The notes: generated by a model not told the origin, from the letters alone. Counted from the first letter of the stretch, positions 8,587 through 16,551 are shown. The stretch is 27,784 nt of DNA from Candidatus Egaibacter danicus (GCA_011391115.1 JAABRC010000003.1:1-27784), one strand, 5' to 3'. Made by a program: numbers and translations.

Positions 8587-10242
8587 TTATGCGACAGAAA
8601 CGCGGGCGCCAACCGGGCTCCAATGCCTGCCCGGGATGGCGGCGATGAGGCTCTGCGTGTATTGGTGGTTCGGACGGTCGAATACATCGGCCGGTGTGCC
8701 GTATTCGACGATGCGCCCCTTGTGCATGACAGCGATCTGGTGGCATACTTGGGCCGCCACCCGCAGGTCATGGGTGATGAAGATCATGGCCAGGTTCAGT
8801 CGCTGCTGAATGTCCTGCAGCAGTTTGAGCACCTGTGCCTGCACCGACACATCTAGCGCCGAGACCGACTCGTCGGCCACCAGCAGTTGCGGCTGCAGCG
8901 CCAAGGCACGGGCGATGCCGATGCGTTGGCGCTGGCCACCCGAGAAGGCGTTGGGATAACGGTCGAAAGAGGACTCGTCGAGTTCTACCAGGCGCAGCAG
9001 CTCGCGGGCTCTGCGCTCGGCCTCGGCGTAAGGAACACCGTTGGCCACTGGTCCATCGATGATGCTGCGACCCACAGTGTGTCGCGGGTTGAGCGAGGCG
9101 AAGGGGTCCTGGAAGATCATTTGCAGGTGCTTGCGCATGGGCCGGAACTGCGCTTGCGACAACGGTGCGATGTCGGTGCCGTTGAAGATGAGCTGGCCGC
9201 TATCGATGTCGGTCAGGCGCAGCAGGCACTTGCCGATGGTGGACTTTCCCGAGCCGGACTCGCCGACAATGCCCAGCGTCTGTCCGCGTTGCACGTTGAA
9301 GCTGACGCCGTCCACCGCGTTCACCACGCGCTTGCGCACGAAAAGTCCACGTTCGGTGACGTAGGTTTTGCGCAGGTTCTTGACTTCCAGTACGACGGGA
9401 TCGGTAAGGTTGCCCTGCGCGGTGTCATCGCTGTTGCGGTGGGGCACGGCCGCAATCAGGCGTTGCGTGTAGGAATGCTGCGGACGGTTGAGCACCTGCT
9501 CGGCAGGACCTTGTTCGACCAGTACACCCTTTTCCATCACGGCCACGCGGTCAGCGATATCTGCGACAACGCCAAAGTCGTGCGTGATGAACATGACGCC
9601 CATACCCATGCTGGCCTGAATTCGCTTGATCAGCGCCAGGATCTGGGCCTGGGTGGTCACGTCCAGCGCAGTGGTAGGTTCGTCCGCGATCAGGATGGCC
9701 GGTTCCAGTGCGAGTGCCATGGCGATCATCACGCGCTGGCGCTGTCCGCCCGAGAGGCGAAAGGGGTAGGCATCCTTGAGGGTGGTGGGGTCGGGTAGTC
9801 CCACGAAGTTCAGCAGTTCCAGCACGCGTTGCTGGCGCGCAGGGCCTGGGTAGGCACCGTGCACGGCCAACACCTCGGCGATTTGTTCGCCTACACGCAT
9901 CAGTGGGTTGAGGGCTGACATGGGTTCCTGGAACACCATGCCAATGTCTTTGCCGCGCAGTGTCAGGAGTTCGTCCTCGCGCTGTTGTAGCAGGTCGCGT
10001 CCCTTGAATACGATGCGGCCGGTCTTGGGCTTGAGGTACCGGGGCAGAAGTCCCATGATGGCGTTGGCGCTAATGGATTTGCCTGAGCCAGATTCACCCA
10101 CGATGCATAGGATTTCTCCAGCGTGAAGTTCAAAGGACAGGTCTTTCACTGCGTGAGTGCGGTCGCTGCCATCGGGCAGGACCACGGTCAAGTGCTCAAC
10201 GCTCAGCAGCGGGGTGTTGGGTGGTAAGTTGGCGATCGACAT
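8587..10242 (-). CDS. Dipeptide/oligopeptide-type ABC transporter, fused double ATP-binding protein
   Basis: A 551-residue cytoplasmic ATPase made of two complete ABC cassettes in one chain, equivalent to DppD plus DppF (GsiA/YejF layout). The first half has Walker A GESGSGKS at 49-56, signature LSGGQRQR at 163-170 and Walker B ADEPT at 186-190. The second has Walker A at 327-334, signature FSGGQRQR at 433-440 and ADES at 456-459. Each half carries the C-terminal oligopeptide-transporter ATPase extension ([12 protein letters not shown] and [12 protein letters not shown]). It powers the permeases encoded 3 bp upstream. It is followed after 15 bp by the ThDP enzyme, which ties import to catabolism. 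Confidence 0.95.
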   Translation of the reverse strand: MSIANLPPNTPLLSVEHLTVVLPDGSDRTHAVKDLSFELHAGEILCIVGESGSGKSISANAIMGLLPRYLKPKTGRIVFKGRDLLQQREDELLTLRGKDIGMVFQEPMSALNPLMRVGEQIAEVLAVHGAYPGPARQQRVLELLNFVGLPDPTTLKDAYPFRLSGGQRQRVMIAMALALEPAILIADEPTTALDVTTQAQILALIKRIQASMGMGVMFITHDFGVVADIADRVAVMEKGVLVEQGPAEQVLNRPQHSYTQRLIAAVPHRNSDDTAQGNLTDPVVLEVKNLRKTYVTERGLFVRKRVVNAVDGVSFNVQRGQTLGIVGESGSGKSTIGKCLLRLTDIDSGQLIFNGTDIAPLSQAQFRPMRKHLQMIFQDPFASLNPRHTVGRSIIDGPVANGVPYAEAERRARELLRLVELDESSFDRYPNAFSGGQRQRIGIARALALQPQLLVADESVSALDVSVQAQVLKLLQDIQQRLNLAMIFITHDLRVAAQVCHQIAVMHKGRIVEYGTPADVFDRPNHQYTQSLIAAIPGRHWSPVGARVSVA

Positions 10243-10245
10243 AGC

Positions 10246-11085
10246 TCATTCCCCCCGTTTGCGTAGTTGTGGATTCATGGCGTCGTTCAGACCTTCGCCG
10301 ATTAGGTTGATGGCTAGCACGGTCAGCAGGATGGCTATGCCGGGCAGCACGCTCATTAGGGGCGCCTCACGCAGCATGGTGCGGGCGGCACCGATCATGA
10401 AACCCCAGCTCATGAGGTTACGGTCGCCCAGGCCCAGAAAGGAGAGTGAGGATTCGGTGAGGATGGCGGTGGCGATCATCAGCGACGCAGTGACGATGAT
10501 GGGCGACATCGCGTTGGGCAGGATTTGCGTGAATATGATGCGCGCCGGCTTCTGGCCGATCACGACGGCTGCTTGCACGAACTCACGTTGCTTGAGTGAG
10601 AGGAACTCACTTCGGACCAGGCGCGCCACAGGTGGCCACGAGACGATGGCGATGGCTCCGACGATGGAGTAGATCGTCGGCGTGAAGATAGCCACCAATA
10701 CTACTGCCATTGCAAGTTGCGGTATGGTCTGGAAAAATTCGGTGAAACGCATCAATAGGTCATCTGTACGGCCACCATAGAAGCCGGCCAATGAGCCTAT
10801 GAGGACGCCGAAAATTACGGCAGCCAACGTGGAGACAACGCCAACTAGCAGCGACACGCGAGCGCCGTAAGCCAGGCCTGCGCCAAGGTCACGCCCTAGC
10901 ATATCGGTTCCGAACGGGTAGTCGCTGGTGGTCAGTGGTTTGAGCAAAGGCTCAGCGACCATAGACCAGGGTGATTCCTCGAACCAGATCGAGCAGAAAA
11001 CCGCTGTCAGAATCACCAGGAAGAAGATCATCAGTCCCACGAGCGCGCCTTTGTTGGCTGCAAAACGGCGTATAAACTTTTTCAT
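10246..11085 (-). CDS. Dipeptide-type ABC transporter permease (DppC-like)
   Basis: A 279-residue inner-membrane permease of the BPD_transp_1 family. A short cytoplasmic N-terminus and first transmembrane segment are followed by the DppC-type conserved stretch GTDMLGRDLGAGLAYGARVSL split across the start of the transport domain. The EAA-type loop follows as AAVVIGQKPARIIFTQILPN, then further helices and the end INLIGEGLNDAMNPQLR, typical of DppC/OppC. It forms the channel together with the DppB-like partner encoded 1 bp upstream and is driven by the double ATPase encoded 3 bp downstream. Assignment to the family is firm; the cargo is not known. Confidence 0.94.
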   Translation of the reverse strand: MKKFIRRFAANKGALVGLMIFFLVILTAVFCSIWFEESPWSMVAEPLLKPLTTSDYPFGTDMLGRDLGAGLAYGARVSLLVGVVSTLAAVIFGVLIGSLAGFYGGRTDDLLMRFTEFFQTIPQLAMAVVLVAIFTPTIYSIVGAIAIVSWPPVARLVRSEFLSLKQREFVQAAVVIGQKPARIIFTQILPNAMSPIIVTASLMIATAILTESSLSFLGLGDRNLMSWGFMIGAARTMLREAPLMSVLPGIAILLTVLAINLIGEGLNDAMNPQLRKRGE

Positions 11086-11086
11086 A

Positions 11087-12076
11087 TTAGCTTCCCAATT
11101 CGATGCGAGGGTCGACCACGCGGTAGATTAGGTCGGTGATCAGGTTGAACAGCACGACCATGGTGGAGGTCACCAGGAAGACGCCGAGAAGAAGTTGATA
11201 GTCGCGCTGCATGAGGGCGTCAAACATGAGACGGCCGATGCCGGGCCAACCAAAAACGGTTTCGGCCAGCACCGCGCCGCCGGCCATCTGGCCCAGTTGG
11301 ATGCCTGCGAAGGTCACCACCGGCAGCATAGCGTTGCGCATCACGTGGCGGCGGATGACCTGGCCAGACGGCACGCCCTTGGCGCGTGCCGTCTTGACGA
11401 AGTCCATTCCCATGACTTCGAGCATGGAGGCACGCGCAAGGCGCGCATACACCGCCATGAAGAAGCAGCCCAGCGAGACCACAGGCAATACGAGGTGGGC
11501 GCTGATGTCGACCACGCGAGCCCAGCCTGTGAGTCCGGCACCCACGCTCTCCATGCCGAAGGCCGGAAGCCAGCCCAGCGTGACTGAGAACAGGATCACC
11601 ATCAGCAGCGAAAGCCAGAACAGCGGCGTGGCGTAGAACAGTAGCGAAATGGACATGATGGTGCTGTCCAGCCAGGTATTCTTGTTTGTGTAGCGGCTAC
11701 GAGCTGCCAGAACGCCCAGCAGTCCACCGACGAATAGCGAGAAGACAAAGGCCAGCGCCATCAGCAGCAGTGTGGCGGGCAGCCGCTCGGCGATGAGGTC
11801 AAGGACCGGCAGGTTGTTCCGGTAGGAGAAACCCAGGTCCAGCTGAAAAATACCCTTGACGTAGAGCCACAACTGTAGCCAGAGCGGCTGGTCAAAGCCG
11901 AACTGCTCACGCAGTTGATCAAGGTAGGCGGGGTCGGACGACGCGGCTTCACCTGCCATGATAGCGGCCGGGTCTCCCGGTGCCAGGCGAATCAGCAAAA
12001 AGTTGAAGATCACTACGCCCAGGATAACGAATAAGGCCTTGCCCAGTCTGGCGATGAGGAATGAGAAAAGTTTCAC
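11087..12076 (-). CDS. Dipeptide-type ABC transporter permease (DppB-like), GTG start
   Basis: A 329-residue permease of the DppB/OppB class. The N-terminal membrane anchor FLIARLGKALFVILGVVIF is followed by the hallmark LIRLAPGDPA, a periplasmic region and five further helices containing the EAA loop TARAKGVPSGQVIRRHVMRNA. It ends IYRVVDPRIELGS, as in the family. The frame is open further upstream to 12181, but those residues do not look like a permease. A GAGGAG ribosome site sits about eight bases before the GTG at 12076, so I start there (VKLFSFLIARL). The 108-bp gap to the binding-protein gene upstream holds two hairpins. Confidence 0.93.
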   Translation of the reverse strand: MKLFSFLIARLGKALFVILGVVIFNFLLIRLAPGDPAAIMAGEAASSDPAYLDQLREQFGFDQPLWLQLWLYVKGIFQLDLGFSYRNNLPVLDLIAERLPATLLLMALAFVFSLFVGGLLGVLAARSRYTNKNTWLDSTIMSISLLFYATPLFWLSLLMVILFSVTLGWLPAFGMESVGAGLTGWARVVDISAHLVLPVVSLGCFFMAVYARLARASMLEVMGMDFVKTARAKGVPSGQVIRRHVMRNAMLPVVTFAGIQLGQMAGGAVLAETVFGWPGIGRLMFDALMQRDYQLLLGVFLVTSTMVVLFNLITDLIYRVVDPRIELGS

Positions 12077-12118
12077 GATATAGCTCCTCGTTCTGCAATT
12101 TGCAGCTTTCTCCAGCCA

Positions 12119-12175
12119 CGCGCGGTGCGCGCGGCCAATAGTTGCGGTCGAAAGGTGGCCCGCGCCGTGCGGGCC
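12119..12175 (-). repeat. Two GC-rich intercistronic hairpins between binding-protein and permease genes
   Basis: Directly after the stop codon of the substrate-binding protein gene there is a 7-bp perfect stem, GGCCCGC/GCGGGCC with a 5-base loop (12157-12175). A second stem, CGCGC/GCGCG with a 3-base loop, lies at 12119-12131. No T-run follows, so these look like RNA stabilising or attenuating structures rather than full terminators. In ABC operons such elements commonly let the binding protein be made in excess over the membrane subunits. That role is inferred from position. Confidence 0.55.
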
Positions 12176-12184
12176 GCTCAAGCG

Positions 12185-13774
12185 TTACTTCTTGTCGAAG
12201 TAGACCTCGTCGAAGGTCTCGTTCAGACCGATGGCGGTCTTCACGAGGTTCTTGATGTACTTGGGATAGAAGGTGGCGTATTCCATCTCGAACAACACAC
12301 CGTTGGCAACCTCGGTAGTCAGAACGTTCTGCACTTCCGAGTAGAGCTTCTGGCGCAGCTCGGGGCTGCGGGCCGCAGCCGCAGTGGAGAACAACTCGTC
12401 GACCTTCAGGTTCTTGTAGCCCTGGTTGTTGACAAAGGGCGAACCCTTGATCGAATTGGTCGACAGGAAGTGGCGCGCCACGCCCAGTGCCGGGTCGCCG
12501 TACTGGTAGGTGAAGTTGAAGGTCACGTCGAAGTCGAACTCTCCCGAACGCTTGGCCCAGCCGCCGGCGTCTGCCGGATCAATCTGTACCTTGAAGCCGA
12601 TCTGCTCCAGGCTTTGCTTGGTGTATTCGGCCAGGCGGTCCCAGGCAGAACCATAGGGGAAGGCCAAAATCTTGATCGGCGTGGCGCCAACATTGACGCC
12701 TGACTCCTGAATCAGCGCGCGGGCTTTCTTGAGGTCAAACGCGTACTGCGGTACGTTCTTGTCGTAGTACAGCGTGGTGGAAGCGATCGGTCCGGTGGCG
12801 ACCTTGCCCATACCGAAGAATATGTTGTCGACTATGAACTTGCGGTTGAGCGCGTGCATCACAGCTTGGCGCACCTTCACATTGTCGAACGGGGGCTTGC
12901 GTTGGTTCATGCTCATGAAAGCCAGAGGTGCGTACATTTCCCAGCCCTTGGTGGTCATTTCGATGTTGGGCAGGGCTTTCAAGCGCTTGACGTCCACGTT
13001 GTCTACGTCGCCGCCGCGCAGCAACTGCACGTCGCCCTTCTCGAAGGCTACGGCACGAGAGGCCGCATCGGGGATCACGCGGAAGACGATTTCGTTCAAA
13101 TAGGGTTGGCCATTCTTCCAGTAGTCGGTGTTGCGGGTCAAAATGATATGTGAGCCCTTCTTCCACTCCTTGAACTTGAATGGGCCTGTGCCGATAGGCG
13201 TCTGGTTGGCCGGATTCGCGCGGAAATCGGTGCCTTCGTAGATGTGCTTGGGCACCATGGGCATGTTGTCAACGACAAACAAACTCATGAAAGGTGAGAA
13301 CGATTCCTTCAGTTTGAACTCGACGGTGTAGTCGTTGAGCGCTGTGACCGAGGCAATGTACTTGTTGATCACCAGGCGACTACGCGGATGCGTTTCGCGC
13401 AGGAACTTGTCCACGCTGAAGACTACGTCGGCAGCGCTGAACGGCTTGCCGTCGTGCCACTTCACACCGCGCTGCAATTCAAAAGTGTAAGTCAGTCCAT
13501 CGCTGGAGGCTTTCCACGACTTGGCTAGAGATGGACGCGGTTTCAGTTCTTGGTCATAGGTCAGCAGGCTTTGGTAGATCTTTCCCGCCACATATTGGGT
13601 GGGAGCCTGCTGGTTCAGGCCTAGCATCAGGGTGGGAGGTTCAGGCTGCACGATGGCAGTCAGCGTGCCGCCTTGTGTTTGGGCATGGACTGCGCCTGAG
13701 GTGAGCAGCCATGTGGCGGTCGCAAGCGCGGCGGTCGCTTTCATGATTCTTGAACTGGCAGAGGTCTGTTTCAT
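12185..13774 (-). CDS. Periplasmic substrate-binding protein, ABC family 5 (dipeptide/oligopeptide type)
   Basis: A 529-residue extracytoplasmic solute-binding protein. The N-terminus (MKQTSASSRIMKATAALATA then a hydrophobic run ending AVHAQ) is a Sec signal peptide with cleavage near AHA/Q. The mature protein has SBP_bac_5 features: YDQELKPRPSLAKSW, the FELQRGVKWHDGKPFSAADV segment and MHALNRKF. It captures the imported compound in the periplasm for the DppB/DppC-like permeases. I choose the ATG at 13774 because GGAG lies six bases before it; the GTG one codon earlier would leave only three bases. Family 5 also includes binders of non-peptides such as nickel, opines and sugars, so peptide cargo is not certain. 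Confidence 0.94.
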   Translation of the reverse strand: MKQTSASSRIMKATAALATATWLLTSGAVHAQTQGGTLTAIVQPEPPTLMLGLNQQAPTQYVAGKIYQSLLTYDQELKPRPSLAKSWKASSDGLTYTFELQRGVKWHDGKPFSAADVVFSVDKFLRETHPRSRLVINKYIASVTALNDYTVEFKLKESFSPFMSLFVVDNMPMVPKHIYEGTDFRANPANQTPIGTGPFKFKEWKKGSHIILTRNTDYWKNGQPYLNEIVFRVIPDAASRAVAFEKGDVQLLRGGDVDNVDVKRLKALPNIEMTTKGWEMYAPLAFMSMNQRKPPFDNVKVRQAVMHALNRKFIVDNIFFGMGKVATGPIASTTLYYDKNVPQYAFDLKKARALIQESGVNVGATPIKILAFPYGSAWDRLAEYTKQSLEQIGFKVQIDPADAGGWAKRSGEFDFDVTFNFTYQYGDPALGVARHFLSTNSIKGSPFVNNQGYKNLKVDELFSTAAAARSPELRQKLYSEVQNVLTTEVANGVLFEMEYATFYPKYIKNLVKTAIGLNETFDEVYFDKK

Positions 13775-13836
13775 CACGTTCTCCGAGAGGGGTTGTAGGA
13801 AGGCCCTGAGGCCAAGAGGGGAAAAGGGGTGGGGAC

Positions 13837-13852
13837 GGGTGCCGAGGTACCC
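13837..13852. promoter_or_regulatory. Short dyad in the gap between regulator and binding-protein genes
   Basis: GGGTGCC-GA-GGTACCC, a 16-bp dyad with one mismatched pair, lies in the 97-bp gap between the GntR gene and the substrate-binding protein gene. It could be an operator for a local promoter or an RNA hairpin. Only the symmetry is seen; its function is a guess. Confidence 0.3.
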
Positions 13853-13871
13853 GGGAAAATTGGTTTGTGCC

Positions 13872-14600
13872 TCATATCTCTTTGTCTTCGCTGGCGTCCA
13901 GACCCAGGCGTCTGCTAATGCCCAGCAGGTGTTCGCGCATGGCGCGTCTTGCTGCTGCAGGTTGCCGCTTTTGCAGCGCCCGGAGCAGCGGCAGGTGTTC
14001 GTTGTGCGCCACCTCCCAGACCTCGCCGTAGACGAAGTGCTGGTTGAGCTTGTTGAAGATGGCGCTGCTCTCGCTTAGTGTCCACAGGTGATGGACCATT
14101 GAGGCCAGGGCCAAGTTGCCGCAGGCCTCGGCAATCAGAAGATGCAGTTTGTCGTTGTGCTTGAAGGGTTGTTCGGAGCCAGGCAAGGCCAGCGTGGCTT
14201 CTTCCATGAGTTTGAGCTGAGCGGGCGTGGCATTACGTGCCGACAACTCGGCGCAATAGGGTTCAACCAGCAATCGTGCTTGCAAAAGGTCTGCGGCGCC
14301 CATATCCAGCAACGCTGCAGGGGTGGGTCCCGCTGCATGAGCATCTGCAACGGTGGGACGGGATTCTGGACCAGTGACGTATACGCCCGTGCCTACGCGA
14401 ACGACTACCCAGCCTTCGATTTCAAGTGCGATTAATGCCTCACGTACGGATGGGCGACTGACTTCCAGCATATCTGCCAATTCGCGTTCCGATGGCAGGC
14501 GCTCGCCTGCTTTGTAGCTGCCATTGGATATCTTGTCCTTGATCTGATTTGCGATCACCCGGTACAGCCGGGAGACACTGATAGGTTGAAACGAGTTCAT
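13872..14600 (-). CDS. GntR-family regulator, FadR subfamily with FCD ligand domain (operon 1)
   Basis: A 242-residue transcription factor. The N-terminal winged helix-turn-helix spans about residues 11-76 (ERLPSERELADMLEVSRPSV, ending GTGVYVT). The all-helical FCD effector domain spans about 100-230. Metal-site His residues His153, His202 and His224 are in the usual spacing. The usual Asp position is Asn149, with Asp150 beside it. It heads the twelve-gene operon on the same strand, 97 bp before the binding-protein gene, and two dyads lie just upstream of its start. It is a clear paralogue of the regulator at 19674-20540, including nearly the same DNA-recognition helix. It probably represses the operon until a carboxylate pathway ligand binds; this is inference. 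Confidence 0.92.
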   Translation of the reverse strand: MNSFQPISVSRLYRVIANQIKDKISNGSYKAGERLPSERELADMLEVSRPSVREALIALEIEGWVVVRVGTGVYVTGPESRPTVADAHAAGPTPAALLDMGAADLLQARLLVEPYCAELSARNATPAQLKLMEEATLALPGSEQPFKHNDKLHLLIAEACGNLALASMVHHLWTLSESSAIFNKLNQHFVYGEVWEVAHNEHLPLLRALQKRQPAAARRAMREHLLGISRRLGLDASEDKEI

Positions 14601-14632
14601 GACAAAATTCAGGGTTTAGGTAGGGTAGTAAG

Positions 14633-14653
14633 GTGGCCTGGTGGTAAGGCCAC
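14633..14653. promoter_or_regulatory. Inverted repeat upstream of the operon 1 regulator, candidate operator
   Basis: GTGGCCT and AGGCCAC form a perfect 7-bp inverted repeat around a 7-base centre (GGTGGTA), starting 33 bp before the regulator's ATG. Its position fits an autoregulatory GntR operator, with TGG...CCA outer bases as in FadR-type sites. No binding evidence exists; only the symmetry is seen. Confidence 0.4.
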
Positions 14654-14658
14654 TGTAA

Positions 14659-14678
14659 ACGAAGATTTAAATTTTCGT
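14659..14678. promoter_or_regulatory. AT-rich 20-bp palindrome upstream of the operon 1 regulator
   Basis: The sequence ACGAAGATTTAAATTTTCGT is palindromic apart from one base pair and lies six bases from the neighbouring GC-rich dyad. On the minus strand it sits where the promoter of the regulator and operon would be expected. It may be a second operator or overlap the promoter. Function is inferred. Confidence 0.35.
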
Positions 14679-14929
14679 CATGGGGTTAACACTAATGAAT
14701 TACCTTAAGCACGTTCCGTGCCATTCTCAAGTCGTGTGTTTCCGTTGTGACTTGTTAGCCATACATCCTGATCCGCCATAGAGGAAAAGATGTGTTCTAA
14801 AAAACATAAAGAAGATGGAGTTGCACGCCGACCAGCGAGATTCCGAGTGATCGCATGCATCGGTTTGGTGAGAATTTTCTTGAGTGGTCACCTTTGGTGC
14901 GCATGTCTTGAGTGGCCTTGATCCTGTAC

Positions 14930-15153
14930 GAGTCCACAGACCTGAACCATGATCATAGATTGAGTTGTTGACCAAATGAATGGCGCCTTCCTCCGTGTAG
15001 AGACTCTGCGCGGCAAGAACCAGGCTGAAGATTTCCTCACGCACGATAGACAGGTCCTGCGAGGTGCAGTCGAAGACCCAGGGCTCGAGGTTATCGCGCC
15101 GGTCTCGGGGTGGGCACGCGGTGGCCGTCGGCATGCAGCGTGACAGCTTCGCG
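14930..15153 (-). pseudogene. Remnant of a PuuC-like aldehyde dehydrogenase (C-terminal part)
   Basis: A broken fragment matching the region of the intact aldehyde dehydrogenase (4080-5576) just after the catalytic Cys domain. Recognisable stretches are TLHADGH, then in another frame EPWVFDC, IVREEIFSLVLAAQ, TEEGAIHLVNNS and SGLWT, against EPTIFDC, IVNEEIFGPVLAAQ, TEEEAVALANDS and AGLWT in the intact copy. A frameshift lies near 15100. Similarity stops around 14930. No catalytic residues remain. It is the third and last piece of a collapsed enzyme module. Confidence 0.8.
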
Positions 15154-15219
15154 CACGTCGCCACAGCTGTCGAATTTGCCACCTGTAGGATGGGTGTCGA
15201 TGTGACTGCCTGTCATCAC
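15154..15219 (-). pseudogene. 22-codon remnant of an M20 carbamoylase-type hydrolase
   Basis: Sixty-six bases encode VMTGSHIDTHPTGGKFDSCGDV, matching residues 80-101 of the intact M20 enzyme (5588-6835), including the first metal-ligand segment (GSHIDT and KFD). The piece is fused directly to the ThDP-enzyme remnant on one side and the aldehyde dehydrogenase remnant on the other, both out of frame. It is the middle piece of the collapsed module. Confidence 0.8.
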
Positions 15220-15224
15220 CAATC

Positions 15225-15412
15225 TGGCCGAACATTCGACGATAGTCGATTTCCTGAAAAGCTTCGCGCTCGCAGAAATCGTTACCCACCTGACCGACAA
15301 ACAGGATCATGGGTGTGGAGTCCTGAAAGGCGGTGTGCACGCCGATGCTGGCGTTGGTGGCGCCAGGACCGCGGGTCACAAAGTAGATGCCTGGCTCACC
15401 GGTGAGCTTGCC
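15225..15412. repeat. Direct repeat copy B (inside the truncated ThDP pseudogene)
   Basis: Partner of 8177-8364. Identity drops abruptly beyond 15412: by eye, six mismatches in the next 36 bp and about one third mismatched in the 42 bp after that. At the other end it stops exactly at the deletion junction near 15225. Confidence 0.85.
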
Positions 15413-15625
15413 GTAGGCCTCCGCCATGTAGGCGGCGCCGCTTTCCTGCCGGCAGACAATGGGATCAATCGCGCCTTTGTGTTCGTTAAGCGCATCGATG
15501 CAGGGCAGATAGCTCTCGCCGGGAACCATGAACAGGCGCCGGACGCCATGCGTGCGCAACTGCGGCATCAGAATTTGGCAGCCGTTTCGACGAGAAGACG
15601 AGGCGGGGTTGGAAGTTAAAGTCAA
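15225..15625 (-). pseudogene. Truncated ThDP-binding enzyme, N-terminal ~130 residues only
   Basis: This corresponds to about residues 1-132 of the intact ThDP enzyme at 6850-8571 and keeps the catalytic Glu in CRQESGAAYMAE and the RGPGATNAS loop. It breaks off right after RRMFGQ. A TTG start at 15625 would overlap the stop of the HpcH/HpaI gene (TTGA). The frame stays open to 14888 through unrelated phase, so a chimeric ~245-residue product could still be made, but it would lack the central and PP domains and cannot be an enzyme of this family. The part at 15225-15412 is nearly identical in DNA to 8177-8364, whereas 15413-15600 is clearly diverged. Confidence 0.88.
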
Positions 15626-16551
15626 GAGGGCTCTTCTGTATGCATGGCGGTCAGCGCCCGAGCGGACCAAGTTCTGAATTCGATGTCACGGGCCAGCAGG
15701 CGCCTGGCTGTGTGGTAGTCGGGGCTTTCTATGGTTGGGCACGCTAAGGCTTCGCCGCGACGGGCCGCCTCGAAACACGCCACAGTCTCAAGTGCACGGT
15801 CCCGTTGTGCTGCCGACGGGGTTAGCGCCGCATGGATGGCCGCCACCTGTGCGGTGTAAACGGCACACTTGGCTTTCAGGCCGATGCGTCGGGCCCACAC
15901 CAGATCCGTGGCTTGGGCCTGCGGATCGCGGTAGTTGAAAGGGCAGTCGATCGCTACGCGGCCGGCGGCCCGGCAGTCGACTAGAAAGCGGCTGCGCAAG
16001 TGGTTGAGCTCCAGACTGTCCGGGCCGCGCTCGGCCCCCAAGTCAGCCGTGAGGTCTTCGGCTGCCAGCAAGCAGGCGCTGATGCGCTCGCTGGCCGCCA
16101 GGATGCTCTGGATGCGCACCACACCGAGCGCGGACTCGATCGTAGGAACTATTTCGGTCGATCCCGCGGGCAGACCCAGTTCCGCCTCCAGTGCGTCAAT
16201 GGCTTGCGCGAGAGAGGCGATCTCCTCGGAGCCTTCGACGTAGGGAAGGAAAATAACATCCGGGGCACCAGGCATGACACCCCGCAAGTCGAGCATACCG
16301 TCGCCCGCAAGGCGATTGATGCGCACTGCGGCGACCATACCTTGCGCCCGACAGCGCGCCATCAATTCAGCCACACGCGGGCGAGCCGCTGGACGGTCGT
16401 CTGGTGCGGTGAACTCCTCCAGATCTGCGACCAGAACGTCGGGACAACTGTCGAGTGCGGCCTGCTGGGCGTGCTCATCCAGTCCTGAAGTAAAGAGCCA
16501 ACTTCTGCGTAGCGAGGCCGGTCGGCGCTGGGTAGGTGTAGTGTGCATCAT
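15622..16551 (-). CDS. HpcH/HpaI aldolase / citrate lyase beta-like (CitE-like) protein
   Basis: A 309-residue protein of the phosphoenolpyruvate-binding-domain superfamily that includes CitE, malyl-CoA lyase and HpaI aldolases. Seen features are SWLFTSG near the start, VADLEEFTAPDDRP in place of the usual DLED...K strand, substrate Arg78 in VRINR, metal-ligand Glu139 in PTIESALGV, and Asp166 in AAEDLTADLG. It would cleave or form a C-C bond on an oxoacid or acyl-CoA. Its ATG overlaps the dctM stop, so it is co-translated with the TRAP importer, suggesting that it acts on the imported acid or its product. There is a second ATG at 16548. Downstream it meets the ThDP remnant at a TTGA overlap. 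Confidence 0.88.
   Translation of the reverse strand: MMHTTPTQRRPASLRRSWLFTSGLDEHAQQAALDSCPDVLVADLEEFTAPDDRPAARPRVAELMARCRAQGMVAAVRINRLAGDGMLDLRGVMPGAPDVIFLPYVEGSEEIASLAQAIDALEAELGLPAGSTEIVPTIESALGVVRIQSILAASERISACLLAAEDLTADLGAERGPDSLELNHLRSRFLVDCRAAGRVAIDCPFNYRDPQAQATDLVWARRIGLKAKCAVYTAQVAAIHAALTPSAAQRDRALETVACFEAARRGEALACPTIESPDYHTARRLLARDIEFRTWSARALTAMHTEEPS

Noticed and set aside
7885..8856. Long plus-strand open frame (323 codons) opposite the ThDP enzyme and ATPase genes
   Set aside because: It lies antisense to strongly conserved coding sequence, has no recognisable domain, and is explained by GC-rich codon bias on the other strand.
8887..9798. Plus-strand open frame (303 codons) opposite the double ATPase gene
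   Set aside because: Antisense shadow of an ABC ATPase with all motifs on the minus strand; composition rich in His/Val/Gly with no family resemblance.
12077..12181. Upstream extension of the DppB-like permease by 35 codons
   Set aside because: It would read through the two hairpins and adds a non-hydrophobic, unrelated N-terminus. The GTG at 12076 has a good ribosome site.
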